Source of the DNA: Agromyces kandeliae
GTDB lineage: Bacteria; Actinomycetota; Actinomycetes; Actinomycetales; Microbacteriaceae
Direction of reading: 5' to 3'
DNA: 64,000 nucleotides
NCBI RefSeq assembly: GCF_009674665.1
Contig: NZ_WKJD01000008.1
Coordinates: 38,007 to 102,006 of the forward strand
Part shown: piece by piece, positions 24,121-32,258 of the stretch
Layout of the letters: each line of letters begins with the position of its first letter
Position numbering within the stretch: the stretch's first letter is position 1
The notes under the pieces: generated by a model
The model's database searches: none
What the model was told of the DNA's origin: nothing
Seen by the model: only the letters and a program-made list of their open reading frames with translations
Translations under genes and position numbers: made by a program

Positions 24121-26592
24121 ATGGCGCAGGGCCCCGCGCAGCTGGTCGACGTCGACGGACGTCGGCTCCGCCTGACGAGCCTCGACAAGGTCATGTACCC
24201 GGAGACCGGCATGACCAAGGGCGAGATGATCGCCTACTACGCCGAGATCGCGCCGGCGATGCTGCCGCACGTGGCGGGCCGCCCGATCACGCGCAAGCGC
24301 TGGGTGAACGGCGTCGGCACCCCGGGGCATCCGGAGCAGGCCTTCTTCGAGAAGAACCTCGAGCACGCGCCCGAGTGGATCCGCCGCGCGGTGCAGCACC
24401 ACTCCGACGGCGACAAGACCTATCCGGTCGCCGACAGCCGGGCGACCCTCGTCTGGCTCGCGCAGATGGGGGCGATCGAGCTGCACGTGCCGCAGTGGCG
24501 CTTCGACGCGTCGGGCGGGCCCGGGAATCCCGATCGCATGGTGTTCGACCTCGACCCCGGCGAGGGGGCCGGCCTCGGCGAGTGCGCCGAGGTCGCCAGG
24601 ATGGTCCGCGACATCCTGCACCCGATCGGCCTCGACCCGGTGCCCGTGACGAGCGGCAGCAAGGGCATCCACCTGTATGCGCCGCTCGACGGCGCGCAGA
24701 CCTCCGAGCAGGTGTCGGCCGTCGCCCACGAGCTCGCCCGTGCCCTGGAGGCCGACCACCCCGACCTCGTCGTCTCGAGCATGAGGAAGACGCTGCGGGG
24801 CGGCAAGGTGCTCATCGACTGGAGCCAGAACAACGCGAAGAAGACCACGATCGCGCCGTACTCGCTCCGGGGGCGCTTCCGCCCGACCGTGGCCGCGCCG
24901 CGCACCTGGGCGGAGCTCGACGACCCGGGCCTCCGCCAGCTCGAGGCCGACGACGTGATCGCGATGGTCGCGGAACGCGGCGATCCCATGCTCGTCGTCG
25001 CCGAGGCATCCGCCGCCGGGCCGCTCAGCACCTACCTCTCGATGCGCACCGCCGGGTCGACGCCCGAACCGATGCCCGAGTCGGCGTGGGGCGTCCCGAA
25101 CGACGGCGACCCGCGCTTCGTGATCCAGGAGCACCACGCGAGGCGCCTGCACTTCGACCTGCGACTCGAACGCGAGGGCGTGCTGAAGAGCTGGGCGGTC
25201 CCGAAGGGCGTGCCGGATGACGCGGGCACCAACCACCTCGCCGTGCAGACCGAGGACCATCCCATGGAGTACCTCGTCTTCGAGGGCTCCATCCCGGAGG
25301 GGCAGTACGGCGCCGGCTCGATGACCGTGTGGGACACCGGCACCTACGAGACCGAGAAGTGGCGCGACGACGAGGTGATCTTCACACTGCGCGGCCGGGT
25401 CGGCGGGCCGCTCGGGCGCGTGCGTCTCGCACTCATCCGGACGCAGGGCGACGGCGAGAGGAGCCAGTGGCTGCTGCACCGCATGAAGGAGCAGCGCGCC
25501 GGGCCCGGCCCGCAGCATGCGACGGATGCCGCGGCCGCTCCGGCCACGACGGCGGCGCGGGCCACGCGGCGGCGCGACCCGGGCACCGCCCCGCGCGACC
25601 CGATGCCGAAGCCGATGCTCGCGGTCCCCGGCAGCGCCGGGCTCGTCGGGGGCGGTGACTGGGCGATCGAGTGGAAGTGGGACGGGATCCGCGTGATCGC
25701 CCGCGTCGACGACGGCGTCGTCCGGCTCGTGACCCGCAACGCGATCGACCGGACCGCGACGTATCCCGAGCTCGCGGGCCTCGCGTCAGCGCTCCGTGCC
25801 GACGCGGTCGTCGACGGCGAGATCGTGGCGCTCGACGAGGAGGGGCGTCCCGACTTCGGCCTGCTGCAGCGGCGGATGAACCTCGGCCGGCCGCGGGAGA
25901 TCGCCGCGGCCGCGGCATCCGTGCCGGTCCGACTGCACCTGTTCGACGTGCTCGAGGTGGCCGGGACGCCGACGGTCGACGAACCGTACGACCGGAGGCG
26001 GGAGCGACTCGAGCGACTCGTGCGACCGAGCGCCGACGCGCCCGTCGACGTGCCGCCCGTCGTCGACCTCGACCCCGAGGCCGCGCTCGAGGAGGCGGAG
26101 CGGCTCGGCCTCGAGGGCATCGTCGCCAAGCGACGCGGTTCGCGCTACTCGCCGGGCGTCCGGAGCGACGACTGGGTCAAGGTCAAGCTCTCGCAGACCC
26201 AGGAGGTCGTGATCGGCGGGTACCGGATGGGGGAGGGGACGCGGATCGGCCGCATCCGCTCGCTGCTCGTCGGCGTGCCGACGCCCGACGGACTGCGGTA
26301 CGCCGGGCGGGTCGGATCGGGCCTCCGCGAGCGCGAGACGGAGCGGTTGCAGGGAGTGCTCGACGAGCTCGCGGGGGACGCGTCGCCGTTCCTCGACGTC
26401 CCGGAGGCGGATGCTGCCGACGCCGTCTGGGTCCGGCCCGAGATCGTCGGGGAGATCGAATTCGGGGAGTGGACGAGGACCGGGGTGGCGCGGCATCCGC
26501 GGTGGCGTGGGCTCAGGCCGGACAAATCACCCGATGACGTGCGGTTCGAGGGCGGGACGGGTTCGGGGGACTTCGCTGGGAGGGGTCCGTGA
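24121..26592 (+). CDS. ligD: ATP-dependent DNA ligase LigD (polymerase-phosphoesterase-ligase)
   Basis: The 823-residue protein carries all three end-joining domains in the order used by Mycobacterium. The primase-polymerase domain covers about residues 1-300 (RKRWVNGVGTPGHPEQAFFEKN, catalytic Asp pair in RMVFDLDPGEG near 142, SGSKGIHLY). The 3'-phosphoesterase covers about 325-450 (FVIQEHHARRLHFDLRLE, with PEGQYGAGSMTVWDTG). The ligase covers about 490-823, with the adenylated Lys in EWKWDGIRV near residue 520, motif IV LEGIVAKRRGSRYSPG and DWVKVK, and the OB-fold with GGYRMGEGTR. The ATG follows CAGGAT and GGGGGC, the same leader as pgm. The DUF7882-like gene 26646 follows closely. Confidence 0.97.
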   Translation: MAQGPAQLVDVDGRRLRLTSLDKVMYPETGMTKGEMIAYYAEIAPAMLPHVAGRPITRKRWVNGVGTPGHPEQAFFEKNLEHAPEWIRRAVQHHSDGDKTYPVADSRATLVWLAQMGAIELHVPQWRFDASGGPGNPDRMVFDLDPGEGAGLGECAEVARMVRDILHPIGLDPVPVTSGSKGIHLYAPLDGAQTSEQVSAVAHELARALEADHPDLVVSSMRKTLRGGKVLIDWSQNNAKKTTIAPYSLRGRFRPTVAAPRTWAELDDPGLRQLEADDVIAMVAERGDPMLVVAEASAAGPLSTYLSMRTAGSTPEPMPESAWGVPNDGDPRFVIQEHHARRLHFDLRLEREGVLKSWAVPKGVPDDAGTNHLAVQTEDHPMEYLVFEGSIPEGQYGAGSMTVWDTGTYETEKWRDDEVIFTLRGRVGGPLGRVRLALIRTQGDGERSQWLLHRMKEQRAGPGPQHATDAAAAPATTAARATRRRDPGTAPRDPMPKPMLAVPGSAGLVGGGDWAIEWKWDGIRVIARVDDGVVRLVTRNAIDRTATYPELAGLASALRADAVVDGEIVALDEEGRPDFGLLQRRMNLGRPREIAAAAASVPVRLHLFDVLEVAGTPTVDEPYDRRRERLERLVRPSADAPVDVPPVVDLDPEAALEEAERLGLEGIVAKRRGSRYSPGVRSDDWVKVKLSQTQEVVIGGYRMGEGTRIGRIRSLLVGVPTPDGLRYAGRVGSGLRERETERLQGVLDELAGDASPFLDVPEADAADAVWVRPEIVGEIEFGEWTRTGVARHPRWRGLRPDKSPDDVRFEGGTGSGDFAGRGP

Positions 26593-26633
26593 GTCGCGGT
26601 CATGGGTGATTTCGCCGGTACCCGCGTGGGGGT

Positions 26634-26639
26634 TAGTGT
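26634..26639 (+). promoter_or_regulatory. -10 element of the DUF7882-like gene at 26646
   Basis: TAGTGT is followed by six bases and the GTG start; no ribosome site. Confidence 0.45.
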
Positions 26640-26645
26640 TCTGCC

Positions 26646-26987
26646 GTGGGAACCCTGTATTACGGCGACGCCGGAACGCCGATCGAGATCGACGACCGCG
26701 CACTCGCCCACCTGAAGATCGCCATCACGACGAAGCTCCGTCGCAACGAGAGCTTCACCCTGTCCTGGCGTCACGTCGACGGTTCGACGCGCGGCCGCAG
26801 TTCGCTGTGGCTGCACCCTGCGATTCCGCTCCGGTTCGTCTTCGAGACGCCCGAGGCGGGCGAGCTCGACCGGGAGTGGATCGAGGACCTCATGCGCGGC
26901 GCGAACTCGGGCGGCGGCATCGTGCTCGACCTCGAGCGCGAGGATGCCGGACAGCGCCCTGGGCCGAAGCCCGTCGAGGCGGCCTAG
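26646..26987 (+). CDS. DUF7882-like small protein, copy 1
   Basis: This 113-residue protein begins GTLYYGDAGTPIEIDDRALAHLKIAI and continues with TKLRRNESFTLSW, GRSSLWLHPAIPLRFVFETPE and WIEDLMRGANSGGGIVLDLE. Two close relatives lie at 30542 and 31555. The fold looks like a compact alpha/beta domain, with no catalytic motif, signal peptide or membrane segment. I believe this is a family restricted largely to Microbacteriaceae (DUF7882, from memory). Its place directly after ligD does not make it a ligase: no KxDG motif is present. The GTG start has a -10 hexamer six bases before it. Confidence 0.8.
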   Translation: MGTLYYGDAGTPIEIDDRALAHLKIAITTKLRRNESFTLSWRHVDGSTRGRSSLWLHPAIPLRFVFETPEAGELDREWIEDLMRGANSGGGIVLDLEREDAGQRPGPKPVEAA

Positions 26988-27012
26988 CGGCCGCATGCGG
27001 CCGGCGTGGCGC

Positions 27013-28203
27013 TCAGCGGCGCCGGAGCTCGCCGGCCGCCGGGCAGTCGAACGGGTCGCGTGCGGCGAGCCCGACCCGGTTCAGGTACCGGATCACGATG
27101 CCGTACGAGTCCACGAGCGTGGTCTCGGTGTAGGGGATGCCGAGTGAGCGGCAGTGCTCCCGCACGATCTCGCGCGCCCGACCGAGGTGCGGTCGCGGCA
27201 TGCTCGGGAACAGGTGGTGCTCGACCTGGTGGTTCAGGCCGCCCATGAGCGGGCTCGTCCAGCGGCCCGTGATGTTGCGGCTCGTCAGCACCTGCTTGCT
27301 CAGGAAGTCGAGCTTCGCATCGGCGGGGACGAGCGGCATCCCCTTGTGGTTGGGCGCGAACGACGCCCCCATGTAGACCCCGAAGACGGCCAGCTGCACC
27401 CCGAGGAACGCGAAGGCCATCCCGAGCGGCAGCGCCCAGAACACCACGGCGACATAGGCGCCCAGCCGCAGCGCGATGAGCGTGAGCTCGAGGGCGCGGC
27501 CGGGGATCGCGCGGCGCTCGAACAGCGATCGGATCGAGGTCACGTGCAGGTTCAGGCCCTCGAGGAGCAGGAGGGGGAAGAACAGCCAGCCCTGCCGGCG
27601 GGTGATCCAGCCGATCAGGCCGCGCTGGCGCGCCGCGTCCTCCTCGGTGAACGAGATCGTGTCGAACTCGATGTCGGGATCCTTGCCGAGGCGGTTCGGG
27701 TTGGCGTGGTGCCTCGTGTGCTTGGTCATCCACCACTGGTAGCTGATGCCGACCATGACGGTCGCGACGAAGCGGCCGACCCGGTCGTTGGCCCGGCCGG
27801 AGGCGAGCACCGCGCGGTGCGACGCCTCGTGGGCGAAGAACGCGAACTGCGTGAAGATGATGCCGAGCGCGGCCGCGATGAGCAGCTGGTACCAGGAATC
27901 GCCGAGGAGTACGAAGCCGGTGATCGCACCGCCCAGCGCGAGGGCGAGGCCGCCCACGAGCAGGGAGTAGAAGACCGGGGTGCGGCGGAGCAGGCCGCTC
28001 TCCTTGATGACCTGGGAGAGTGCGGCGTAGCTCTGGGTCACGCCCGGACGATCGCCGCGCGGTTTGGTGGAGCGGATCGCACCGAGGTGCGATGCAGGGA
28101 TGAGTGAAGTACTGATGATCCGGCCCGTCGTCGTCGTCGACTTCCCAGCCGGTGTGTTCACGGGCGTCCGCCCGTTGTCGATATGGCAAGCGTACGTGCG
28201 CAT
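27013..28203 (-). CDS. Membrane fatty-acid/acyl-CoA desaturase
   Basis: It should insert a double bond into acyl chains at the membrane, using a di-iron centre. The three histidine boxes are visible: HEASHRA, HTRHHANP and NHQVEHHLFP, together with FFAHEAS and HKGMPL contexts. Pairs of membrane helices lie around the first box and after the second (GRALELTLIALRLGAYVAVVFWALPLGMAFAFLGVQLAVF). The conserved part begins at DRPGVTQSYAALSQVIKESGLL. The start is uncertain: I give the first ATG (MRTYACHIDNG), but the GTG at 28161 or a later start is equally possible, and two CGTACG palindromes at 28191 and 28217 would then lie in the promoter. It is downstream of and parallel to the topoisomerase gene. 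Confidence 0.9.
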   Translation of the reverse strand: MRTYACHIDNGRTPVNTPAGKSTTTTGRIISTSLIPASHLGAIRSTKPRGDRPGVTQSYAALSQVIKESGLLRRTPVFYSLLVGGLALALGGAITGFVLLGDSWYQLLIAAALGIIFTQFAFFAHEASHRAVLASGRANDRVGRFVATVMVGISYQWWMTKHTRHHANPNRLGKDPDIEFDTISFTEEDAARQRGLIGWITRRQGWLFFPLLLLEGLNLHVTSIRSLFERRAIPGRALELTLIALRLGAYVAVVFWALPLGMAFAFLGVQLAVFGVYMGASFAPNHKGMPLVPADAKLDFLSKQVLTSRNITGRWTSPLMGGLNHQVEHHLFPSMPRPHLGRAREIVREHCRSLGIPYTETTLVDSYGIVIRYLNRVGLAARDPFDCPAAGELRRR

Positions 28204-28261
28204 ATGTACCGCCGGACGTACGTTGGGGCGATACCCAGCAGACGCACGGTCGACGCGCGGA

Positions 28262-29236
28262 TCACCCGGCGTCGTCGACGAGCAGCTGCAGCAGGGCGCG
28301 CTCGCGGCCCCCGCCGAGGCGGGCCAGCCGGCCGTGCTCGTACGCCTCGACGATGCGCGGGTCGACGTAGCTCGCCCTCGCGATCGCGGGCGTGTTCCCG
28401 AGCACCTCGCTCGCGTGCACGATCGCGTCGCGGACCGCAGCGGCGCGCGCCCGCGCCGTCGCCTCGGTGCCGAGCTCGGCGAGCCGGTCCGCGGCGGCGA
28501 TGGTGCCGCGCAGCGTCCGGAAGTCCTTGGCCGTGAAGTCGCCGCCCGTCCGCGACCGGATGTCCTCGTTGACGTCGACCGGGCCGAGCGGCCGCATGCG
28601 CCGCCCGTCCGCGAAGGCGTACAGCCTCGCCGCCGGGGACCGGTCCGACATCCCCTCGACGAACGCGGCGAGCGCCGCATCCTCGAGCACGAGCTCCTGC
28701 GCGATGCCGCCCTTCGCGCGGAACCGGAACCGCACCGCGCCGGCGCCGTCCAGCTGGGCGTTCCGCACGAGCAGCGTCGTCAGCCCACGGCTGCGGGCCT
28801 GCGCGAGCGACTCCTCCGACCCGATGCGGATGGCGCCGAGGTCGAGCGTTCGGAACGCGGCGGCGAGGACCCGCTCGCGCAGCAGTTCGTCGAGTGCGAG
28901 GTCGCGGCGGACGCCGCGCCGCGCGTCCGGGAGCACCTCGGCGAGCGCGGCCATCCGCTCGAACTTCTCCGCGTCCTGTCGCTCGCGCCAGACCGGGTGG
29001 TACAGGTACTGGCGTCGACCGGCGGCGTCGACGCCGACCGCGAGGATGTGCGCGTTCGGCGCCTCGGAGATCCACACCTCCGTCCACGCGGGCGGGATCG
29101 CGAGGTCCGCGATGCGGTTCCGGTCTGCACGATCGGCGAGCGAGCCGTCGGCGTGGCGGTACGTGAAGCCCCGGCCGCTGCGACGGCGCGTGAGCCCGGG
29201 CGACGCGTACGGTTCGACGCGTCGCAGCCGCGGCAT
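28262..29236 (-). CDS. DNA topoisomerase IB (poxvirus/bacterial type)
   Basis: It relaxes supercoils through a 3'-phosphotyrosine intermediate. The 324-residue protein matches the small bacterial TopIB group. It has the N-terminal RNRIADLAIPPAWTEVWI domain, the catalytic-core Arg/Lys residues in GSEESLAQARSRGLTTLL and RFRAKGGIAQE, the motif GGDFTAKDFRTLRGT near residue 238, and the nucleophilic Tyr in ARASYVDPRIVEAYEHG near residue 300. A GAGAGG ribosome site precedes the ATG. It is 10 bases behind the Rho_N-like gene and probably in an operon with it and the SDR gene. The enzyme is an accessory one: Type IB topoisomerases are scattered in bacteria. Confidence 0.93.
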   Translation of the reverse strand: MPRLRRVEPYASPGLTRRRSGRGFTYRHADGSLADRADRNRIADLAIPPAWTEVWISEAPNAHILAVGVDAAGRRQYLYHPVWRERQDAEKFERMAALAEVLPDARRGVRRDLALDELLRERVLAAAFRTLDLGAIRIGSEESLAQARSRGLTTLLVRNAQLDGAGAVRFRFRAKGGIAQELVLEDAALAAFVEGMSDRSPAARLYAFADGRRMRPLGPVDVNEDIRSRTGGDFTAKDFRTLRGTIAAADRLAELGTEATARARAAAVRDAIVHASEVLGNTPAIARASYVDPRIVEAYEHGRLARLGGGRERALLQLLVDDAG

Positions 29237-29246
29237 CCGTCGCCTC

Positions 29247-29519
29247 TCAGTGGTTGCGGAGGGCGTCGATGAGTTCGCCCTTGCGCAGGTCGCTGTAGCC
29301 CGTGAGGCCGAGCTCCTTGGCCCGCTTCCTCAGTTCGGGCACGGTCCAGTCGTCGTAGCTGCCGGACTCCCCGCCCTTCCGGCCGACGGCGCTGCGGCCG
29401 CGCGCTGCGGCGGCGTTCGAGATGCGGGCCGCCTTCTCCTTGGACGCGCCGTCGTCGCGGAGCTCCTCGTAGAGCTCGGGGTCCTTGAGCGAGTTCTCTC
29501 CTCGTCGATTGCCGGGCAT
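29247..29519 (-). CDS. Small Rho_N/SAP-like domain protein (DUF7218-like)
   Basis: The 90-residue basic protein begins MPGNRRGENSLKDPELYEELRDDGASKEKAARISNAAA, the form of a small family of DNA-associated stress proteins (DUF7218-like, from memory). It ends with a Rho_N/SAP-like helix-extension-helix: DDWTVPELRKRAKELGLTGYSDLRKGELIDALRNH. Such domains bind nucleic acid. The ATG at 29519 has a GGGAAGGGAGAAGG ribosome site. Next to topoisomerase IB and near Ku and LigD, a role in DNA protection or repair is a reasonable inference, not proven. Confidence 0.85.
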   Translation of the reverse strand: MPGNRRGENSLKDPELYEELRDDGASKEKAARISNAAAARGRSAVGRKGGESGSYDDWTVPELRKRAKELGLTGYSDLRKGELIDALRNH

Positions 29520-29545
29520 GTCCTTCTCCCTTCCCTGACGCCGCC

Positions 29546-30427
29546 TCAGATCGGCGTGCCCCCCGTGACCGGGAGGATCGCCCCGGACGTGAACGACGCG
29601 TCGTCGGACGCGAGGTAGACGTAGGCGCCCGCGAGTTCGGCCGGTTGGCCGGCTCGACCCAGGGGCGTGTCCTGCCCGAAGCGGGGCAGCGTGTCGGGCC
29701 ATCCCGTGGCCGGGATCAGCGGCGTCCAGATCGGCCCGGGGGCGACGGAATTGACACGGATGCCCCGGGGCCCGAGTTCCCCGGCCAGGGCCTTCGTGAA
29801 GGCCACGAGCGCGGCCTTCGTCATCGCGTAGTCCACGAGGCGCGAGGACGGGTCGAAGCCCTGGATCGACGACGTCGTGATGATCGACGACCCGGCGTCC
29901 ATGCGCGGCACCGCCGCCCGGGCGAGGAACACGCTCGAGTAGAGGTTCACGCGCATGACCTCGTCGAAGTCGTCGGTCGGCACCTCGTCGATGCCGCCGC
30001 GGTCGCGCTGGTGCGCGGCGTTGAGCACGAGCAGGTCGATGCCGCCGAACGCATCGCAGGTCTGCTGGACGAGGTCGGCGCAGTGCTGCTCGTCGACGAG
30101 GTCGCCGGGGAGGAGCTCCGCCTGCTGTTCCGCGTCGCGGACCCAGTAGGCGGTCTCGTCGGCGTCCTCCTGCTCCGAGGGCAGGTACGAGATCGCCACG
30201 TCGGCGCCCTCCCTGGCAAAGGCGATCGCGACGGCGCGGCCGATTCCGGAGTCGCCGCCGGTGATGAGCGCGCGACGGCCCGCCAATCTGCCCGAGCCGC
30301 GGTAGCTGTACTCGCCGTGGTCCGGTTGCGGGGTCATCCGCGGCGTCATGCCGGGCGGAAGCTGCTCCTGCCGGGGGAAGGGCTCGGCGGTGTGCTTGGT
30401 GGTCGGGTCGACCAGATGGTCATGCAC
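29546..30427 (-). CDS. SDR-family oxidoreductase (YghA/general-stress type)
   Basis: The 293-residue short-chain dehydrogenase has the Rossmann motif ALITGGDSGIGRAVAIAFAREGADVAISY near residues 52-81. NNAH-type residues appear in LVLNAAH, the catalytic Ser in TTSSIQGF, and the catalytic Tyr and Lys in YAMTKAAL. The N-terminal extension KHTAEPFPRQEQLPPGMTPRMTPQPDHGE is typical of the YghA / B. subtilis YdaD-like stress-induced group rather than of metabolic SDRs. The start has a GAGGAGG ribosome site. The substrate is unknown. It heads the run to the Rho_N-like and topoisomerase genes. Confidence 0.93.
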   Translation of the reverse strand: MHDHLVDPTTKHTAEPFPRQEQLPPGMTPRMTPQPDHGEYSYRGSGRLAGRRALITGGDSGIGRAVAIAFAREGADVAISYLPSEQEDADETAYWVRDAEQQAELLPGDLVDEQHCADLVQQTCDAFGGIDLLVLNAAHQRDRGGIDEVPTDDFDEVMRVNLYSSVFLARAAVPRMDAGSSIITTSSIQGFDPSSRLVDYAMTKAALVAFTKALAGELGPRGIRVNSVAPGPIWTPLIPATGWPDTLPRFGQDTPLGRAGQPAELAGAYVYLASDDASFTSGAILPVTGGTPI

Positions 30428-30528
30428 CGGGACCTCCTCGTCCGAATGTCCGTGCGGTCACGCTACGCGCCGGCGGGCGATGGGCCGAGGGGGTTGACGG
30501 GCTCGGCCCGAGGTGGGCGGGAGCGCGG

Positions 30529-30534
30529 TAGCGT
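30529..30534 (+). promoter_or_regulatory. -10 element of the DUF7882-like gene at 30542
   Basis: TAGCGT is followed by seven bases and the ATG, the same design as at the other two family members. Confidence 0.45.
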
Positions 30535-30541
30535 CGTCGCC

Positions 30542-30895
30542 ATGGGAACCCTGTACTACGGGAACGCCGGGACGCCGATCGGAATCGAGGACAGGGCGTT
30601 GGCGCATCTGCAGGTCGCGGTCGTCACGAAGCTCCGTCGCGGCGAATCCTTCACGGTGTCGTGGCAGCACCCCGAGGAGCAGCCGGACGGACGCAGCACC
30701 CTGTGGCTCCACCCGAACATCCCACTGAGGTTCGTCTTCGACGACGCCGAGCCGCCCGAGCTCAGCCGGTCCTACCTCGAGGAGCTCATGCGCAGCGCGA
30801 ACTCGACGGGCGGCATCCAGCTGGTGCCCGAGCAGATCGACCTCGAGTCGGCTTCCGCCGACGAGGGCGACGGGTCCGAGCCCGCTGACGCCTAG
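30542..30895 (+). CDS. DUF7882-like small protein, copy 2
   Basis: This 117-residue protein is about as close to copy 1 as paralogues go: GTLYYGNAGTPIGIEDRALAHLQVAVVTKLRRGESFTVSWQH, RSTLWLHPNIPLRFVFDDAEPPELSRSYLEELMRSANSTGGIQLVPE. It ends with an acidic tail (SADEGDGSEPADA) that is absent from the others. There is no signal or membrane segment. It is convergent with the SRPBCC gene, and their stop codons overlap. The function is unknown. Confidence 0.8.
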   Translation: MGTLYYGNAGTPIGIEDRALAHLQVAVVTKLRRGESFTVSWQHPEEQPDGRSTLWLHPNIPLRFVFDDAEPPELSRSYLEELMRSANSTGGIQLVPEQIDLESASADEGDGSEPADA

Positions 30896-31431
30896 GGTCG
30901 CAGGTCCGGGTCCTCGCCGACGACGCCGTCCGCGTCGAATGCACCGGAACCGGCGGTCGCGGTCGCCGCACCGCCCCCGTGCACCTCGCCGCGCCAGGTC
31001 CCGGTCGGCAGCTCGCGCGCCTCGATGAACTCCTTGAACTTCCGGAGGTCGTGCTCGACCTGCCGGTCGTCGAATCCGAGCGCGGCGCCCGCCTCCTCGA
31101 CGAAGCCCTCGGGCTCCCACTCGACCGTCACGTCCACGCGCGTCCGGTCCGCCGAGAGCGGACGGAACACGACACGACCGCGATGGTCGACCTCAGCGGT
31201 CGTGCTGTGCCAGGCGACGTGATCGTCGGGGACCTGGTCGGAGATGTCGGCGTCGAACTCCCGGGTGACGCCGCCGATCGACACCACCCAGTGGGTCGTC
31301 GCGTCGTCGACCTGACGGATCGCGTCCACGCCGCTCATGAACTCCGGGAACGTCTCGAACTGGGTCCACTGGTCGTAGGCCACGCGAACCGGGACGTCCA
31401 CCTCGATGTCGGCGGTCACGGTCGTGCTCAT
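30892..31431 (-). CDS. SRPBCC-family (START-like) protein
   Basis: The 179-residue protein has a polyketide cyclase / coenzyme Q binding-like fold (SRPBCC). Evidence is the opening STTVTADIEVDVPVRVAYDQWTQFETFPEFMSGVDAIRQVDD, where the Asp-Gln-Trp-Thr helix and FPEFM are typical, then GVTREFDADISDQVPDDHVAWHST and RVDVTVEWEPEGFVEE. Such domains bind hydrophobic ligands, but no ligand can be assigned. The C-terminal 30 residues are Gly/Ala-rich. The ATG with GGAGAACACC before it is preferred to an upstream one in the same frame. Confidence 0.88.
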   Translation of the reverse strand: MSTTVTADIEVDVPVRVAYDQWTQFETFPEFMSGVDAIRQVDDATTHWVVSIGGVTREFDADISDQVPDDHVAWHSTTAEVDHRGRVVFRPLSADRTRVDVTVEWEPEGFVEEAGAALGFDDRQVEHDLRKFKEFIEARELPTGTWRGEVHGGGAATATAGSGAFDADGVVGEDPDLRP

Positions 31432-31554
31432 GGTGTTCTCCCTCCGTCGCGACGCGCAGTGGTGCGCGTCGGGCCGCCACCGTAGGCAGGCCGGCATCGG
31501 AGGATCGAGGGGTTGCCGTGGGGGAGGACGGCTGTTATCGCCCGGGGGCCGTGC

Positions 31555-31878
31555 TCACTCGAAGTCGAAGGGTTCGTTCTCGTCGGGCTCGGGCACGTTC
31601 TGCAGGCCGCTCGTGCTGTTGGCGGAGAGGAGCATCTGCTCGATCCACAGGCGGTTGAGCTTCGGCGGGCGGTTGCCGCTGAACACGAACTGCAGCGGAA
31701 CCGACTCGTGGAGCCAGAGCGTGGTGCGGCCGCTGCCGTGCTCGATTCCGTGGTCCCAGGTCATGGCGAAGCTCTCGGACCGACGCAGCTTGTTGATGAT
31801 GGCGACGCGCAGGTGCGCGAGGGTGCGGTCCTCGATCTCGATCTCGCGGTTCGAGGAGTTGTAGATCAGCTTGCCCAT
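31555..31878 (-). CDS. DUF7882-like small protein, copy 3
   Basis: The most divergent of the three relatives, 107 residues: MGKLIYNSSNREIEIEDRTLAHLRVAIINKLRRSESFAMTW, with GRTTLWLHESVPLQFVFSGNRPPKLNRLWIEQMLLSANSTSGLQNVPE, ending in an acidic FDFE tail. It begins MGKLIY instead of MGTLYY, the form I believe is the ancestral type of the family. The ATG follows TAGCAT by six bases. The function is unknown. Confidence 0.8.
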   Translation of the reverse strand: MGKLIYNSSNREIEIEDRTLAHLRVAIINKLRRSESFAMTWDHGIEHGSGRTTLWLHESVPLQFVFSGNRPPKLNRLWIEQMLLSANSTSGLQNVPEPDENEPFDFE

Positions 31879-31884
31879 GGCGGA

Positions 31885-31890
31885 ATGCTA
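31885..31890 (-). promoter_or_regulatory. -10 element of the DUF7882-like gene at 31555
   Basis: TAGCAT on the minus strand is followed by TCCGCC and the ATG. Confidence 0.45.
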
Positions 31891-32008
31891 GTGCCGACCG
31901 CGGCTTCGGGGACCACCCGCTTCCGATCGGGGATATCCGATCGCCCGCGCGTCCACGGGTCTCACGGCGACGGCGACGGGCGCGACGCGCCCGGGCGGAC
32001 GCGCTCGA

Positions 32009-32038
32009 TTGGCGCACGGACACGACGTGGGATAGAGT
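32009..32038 (+). promoter_or_regulatory. Promoter of tRNA-Arg(ACG)
   Basis: TTGGCG (32009-32014) and TAGAGT (32033-32038) with an 18-base spacer form the best sigma-A-type promoter in the window, 45 bases before the tRNA. Confidence 0.55.
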
Positions 32039-32083
32039 AACCGGGTTGCCTGATGAGCCGAGAGGTTCCGGGCGACATCCCAT

Positions 32084-32156
32084 GCGCCCGTAGCTCAATG
32101 GATAGAGCATCTGACTACGGATCAGAAGGTTGGGGGTTCGAGTCCCTCCGGGCGCG
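32084..32156 (+). tRNA. tRNA-Arg (anticodon ACG)
   Basis: The acceptor stem GCGCCCG pairs with CGGGCGC, discriminator G. The anticodon stem TCTGA/TCAGA carries the loop CTACGGA with anticodon ACG at 32117-32119, and the T-loop is GTTCGAGTC. CCA is not encoded. A34 must be changed to inosine by TadA (encoded at 43181) to read CGU, CGC and CGA. Confidence 0.97.
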
Positions 32157-32165
32157 CAGGGTGAG

Positions 32166-32206
32166 GCCCCGGATCACCGCAGAAGCTGCGGATCCGGGGC
32201 TTCGTT
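32166..32206 (+). terminator. Terminator hairpin of tRNA-Arg
   Basis: GCCCCGGAT pairs with ATCCGGGGC, with an inner CCGCAG/CTGCGG stem and a two-base bulge, starting 10 bases after the tRNA and followed by TTCGTT. Confidence 0.7.
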
Positions 32207-32258
32207 CGTCGGCGCCACGCTGGTTCGTCCCGCTCCTCGACCCGCGGCGGCTCCCTCG

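Noticed and set aside
26646..26987. A DNA ligase label for the small protein after ligD
   Set aside because: There is no KxDG or other ligase motif in 113 residues. Position next to ligD alone does not support it.
30494..30534. TTGACG as -35 for the DUF7882-like gene at 30542
   Set aside because: The spacer to TAGCGT would be 29 bases, too long for a sigma-A promoter.
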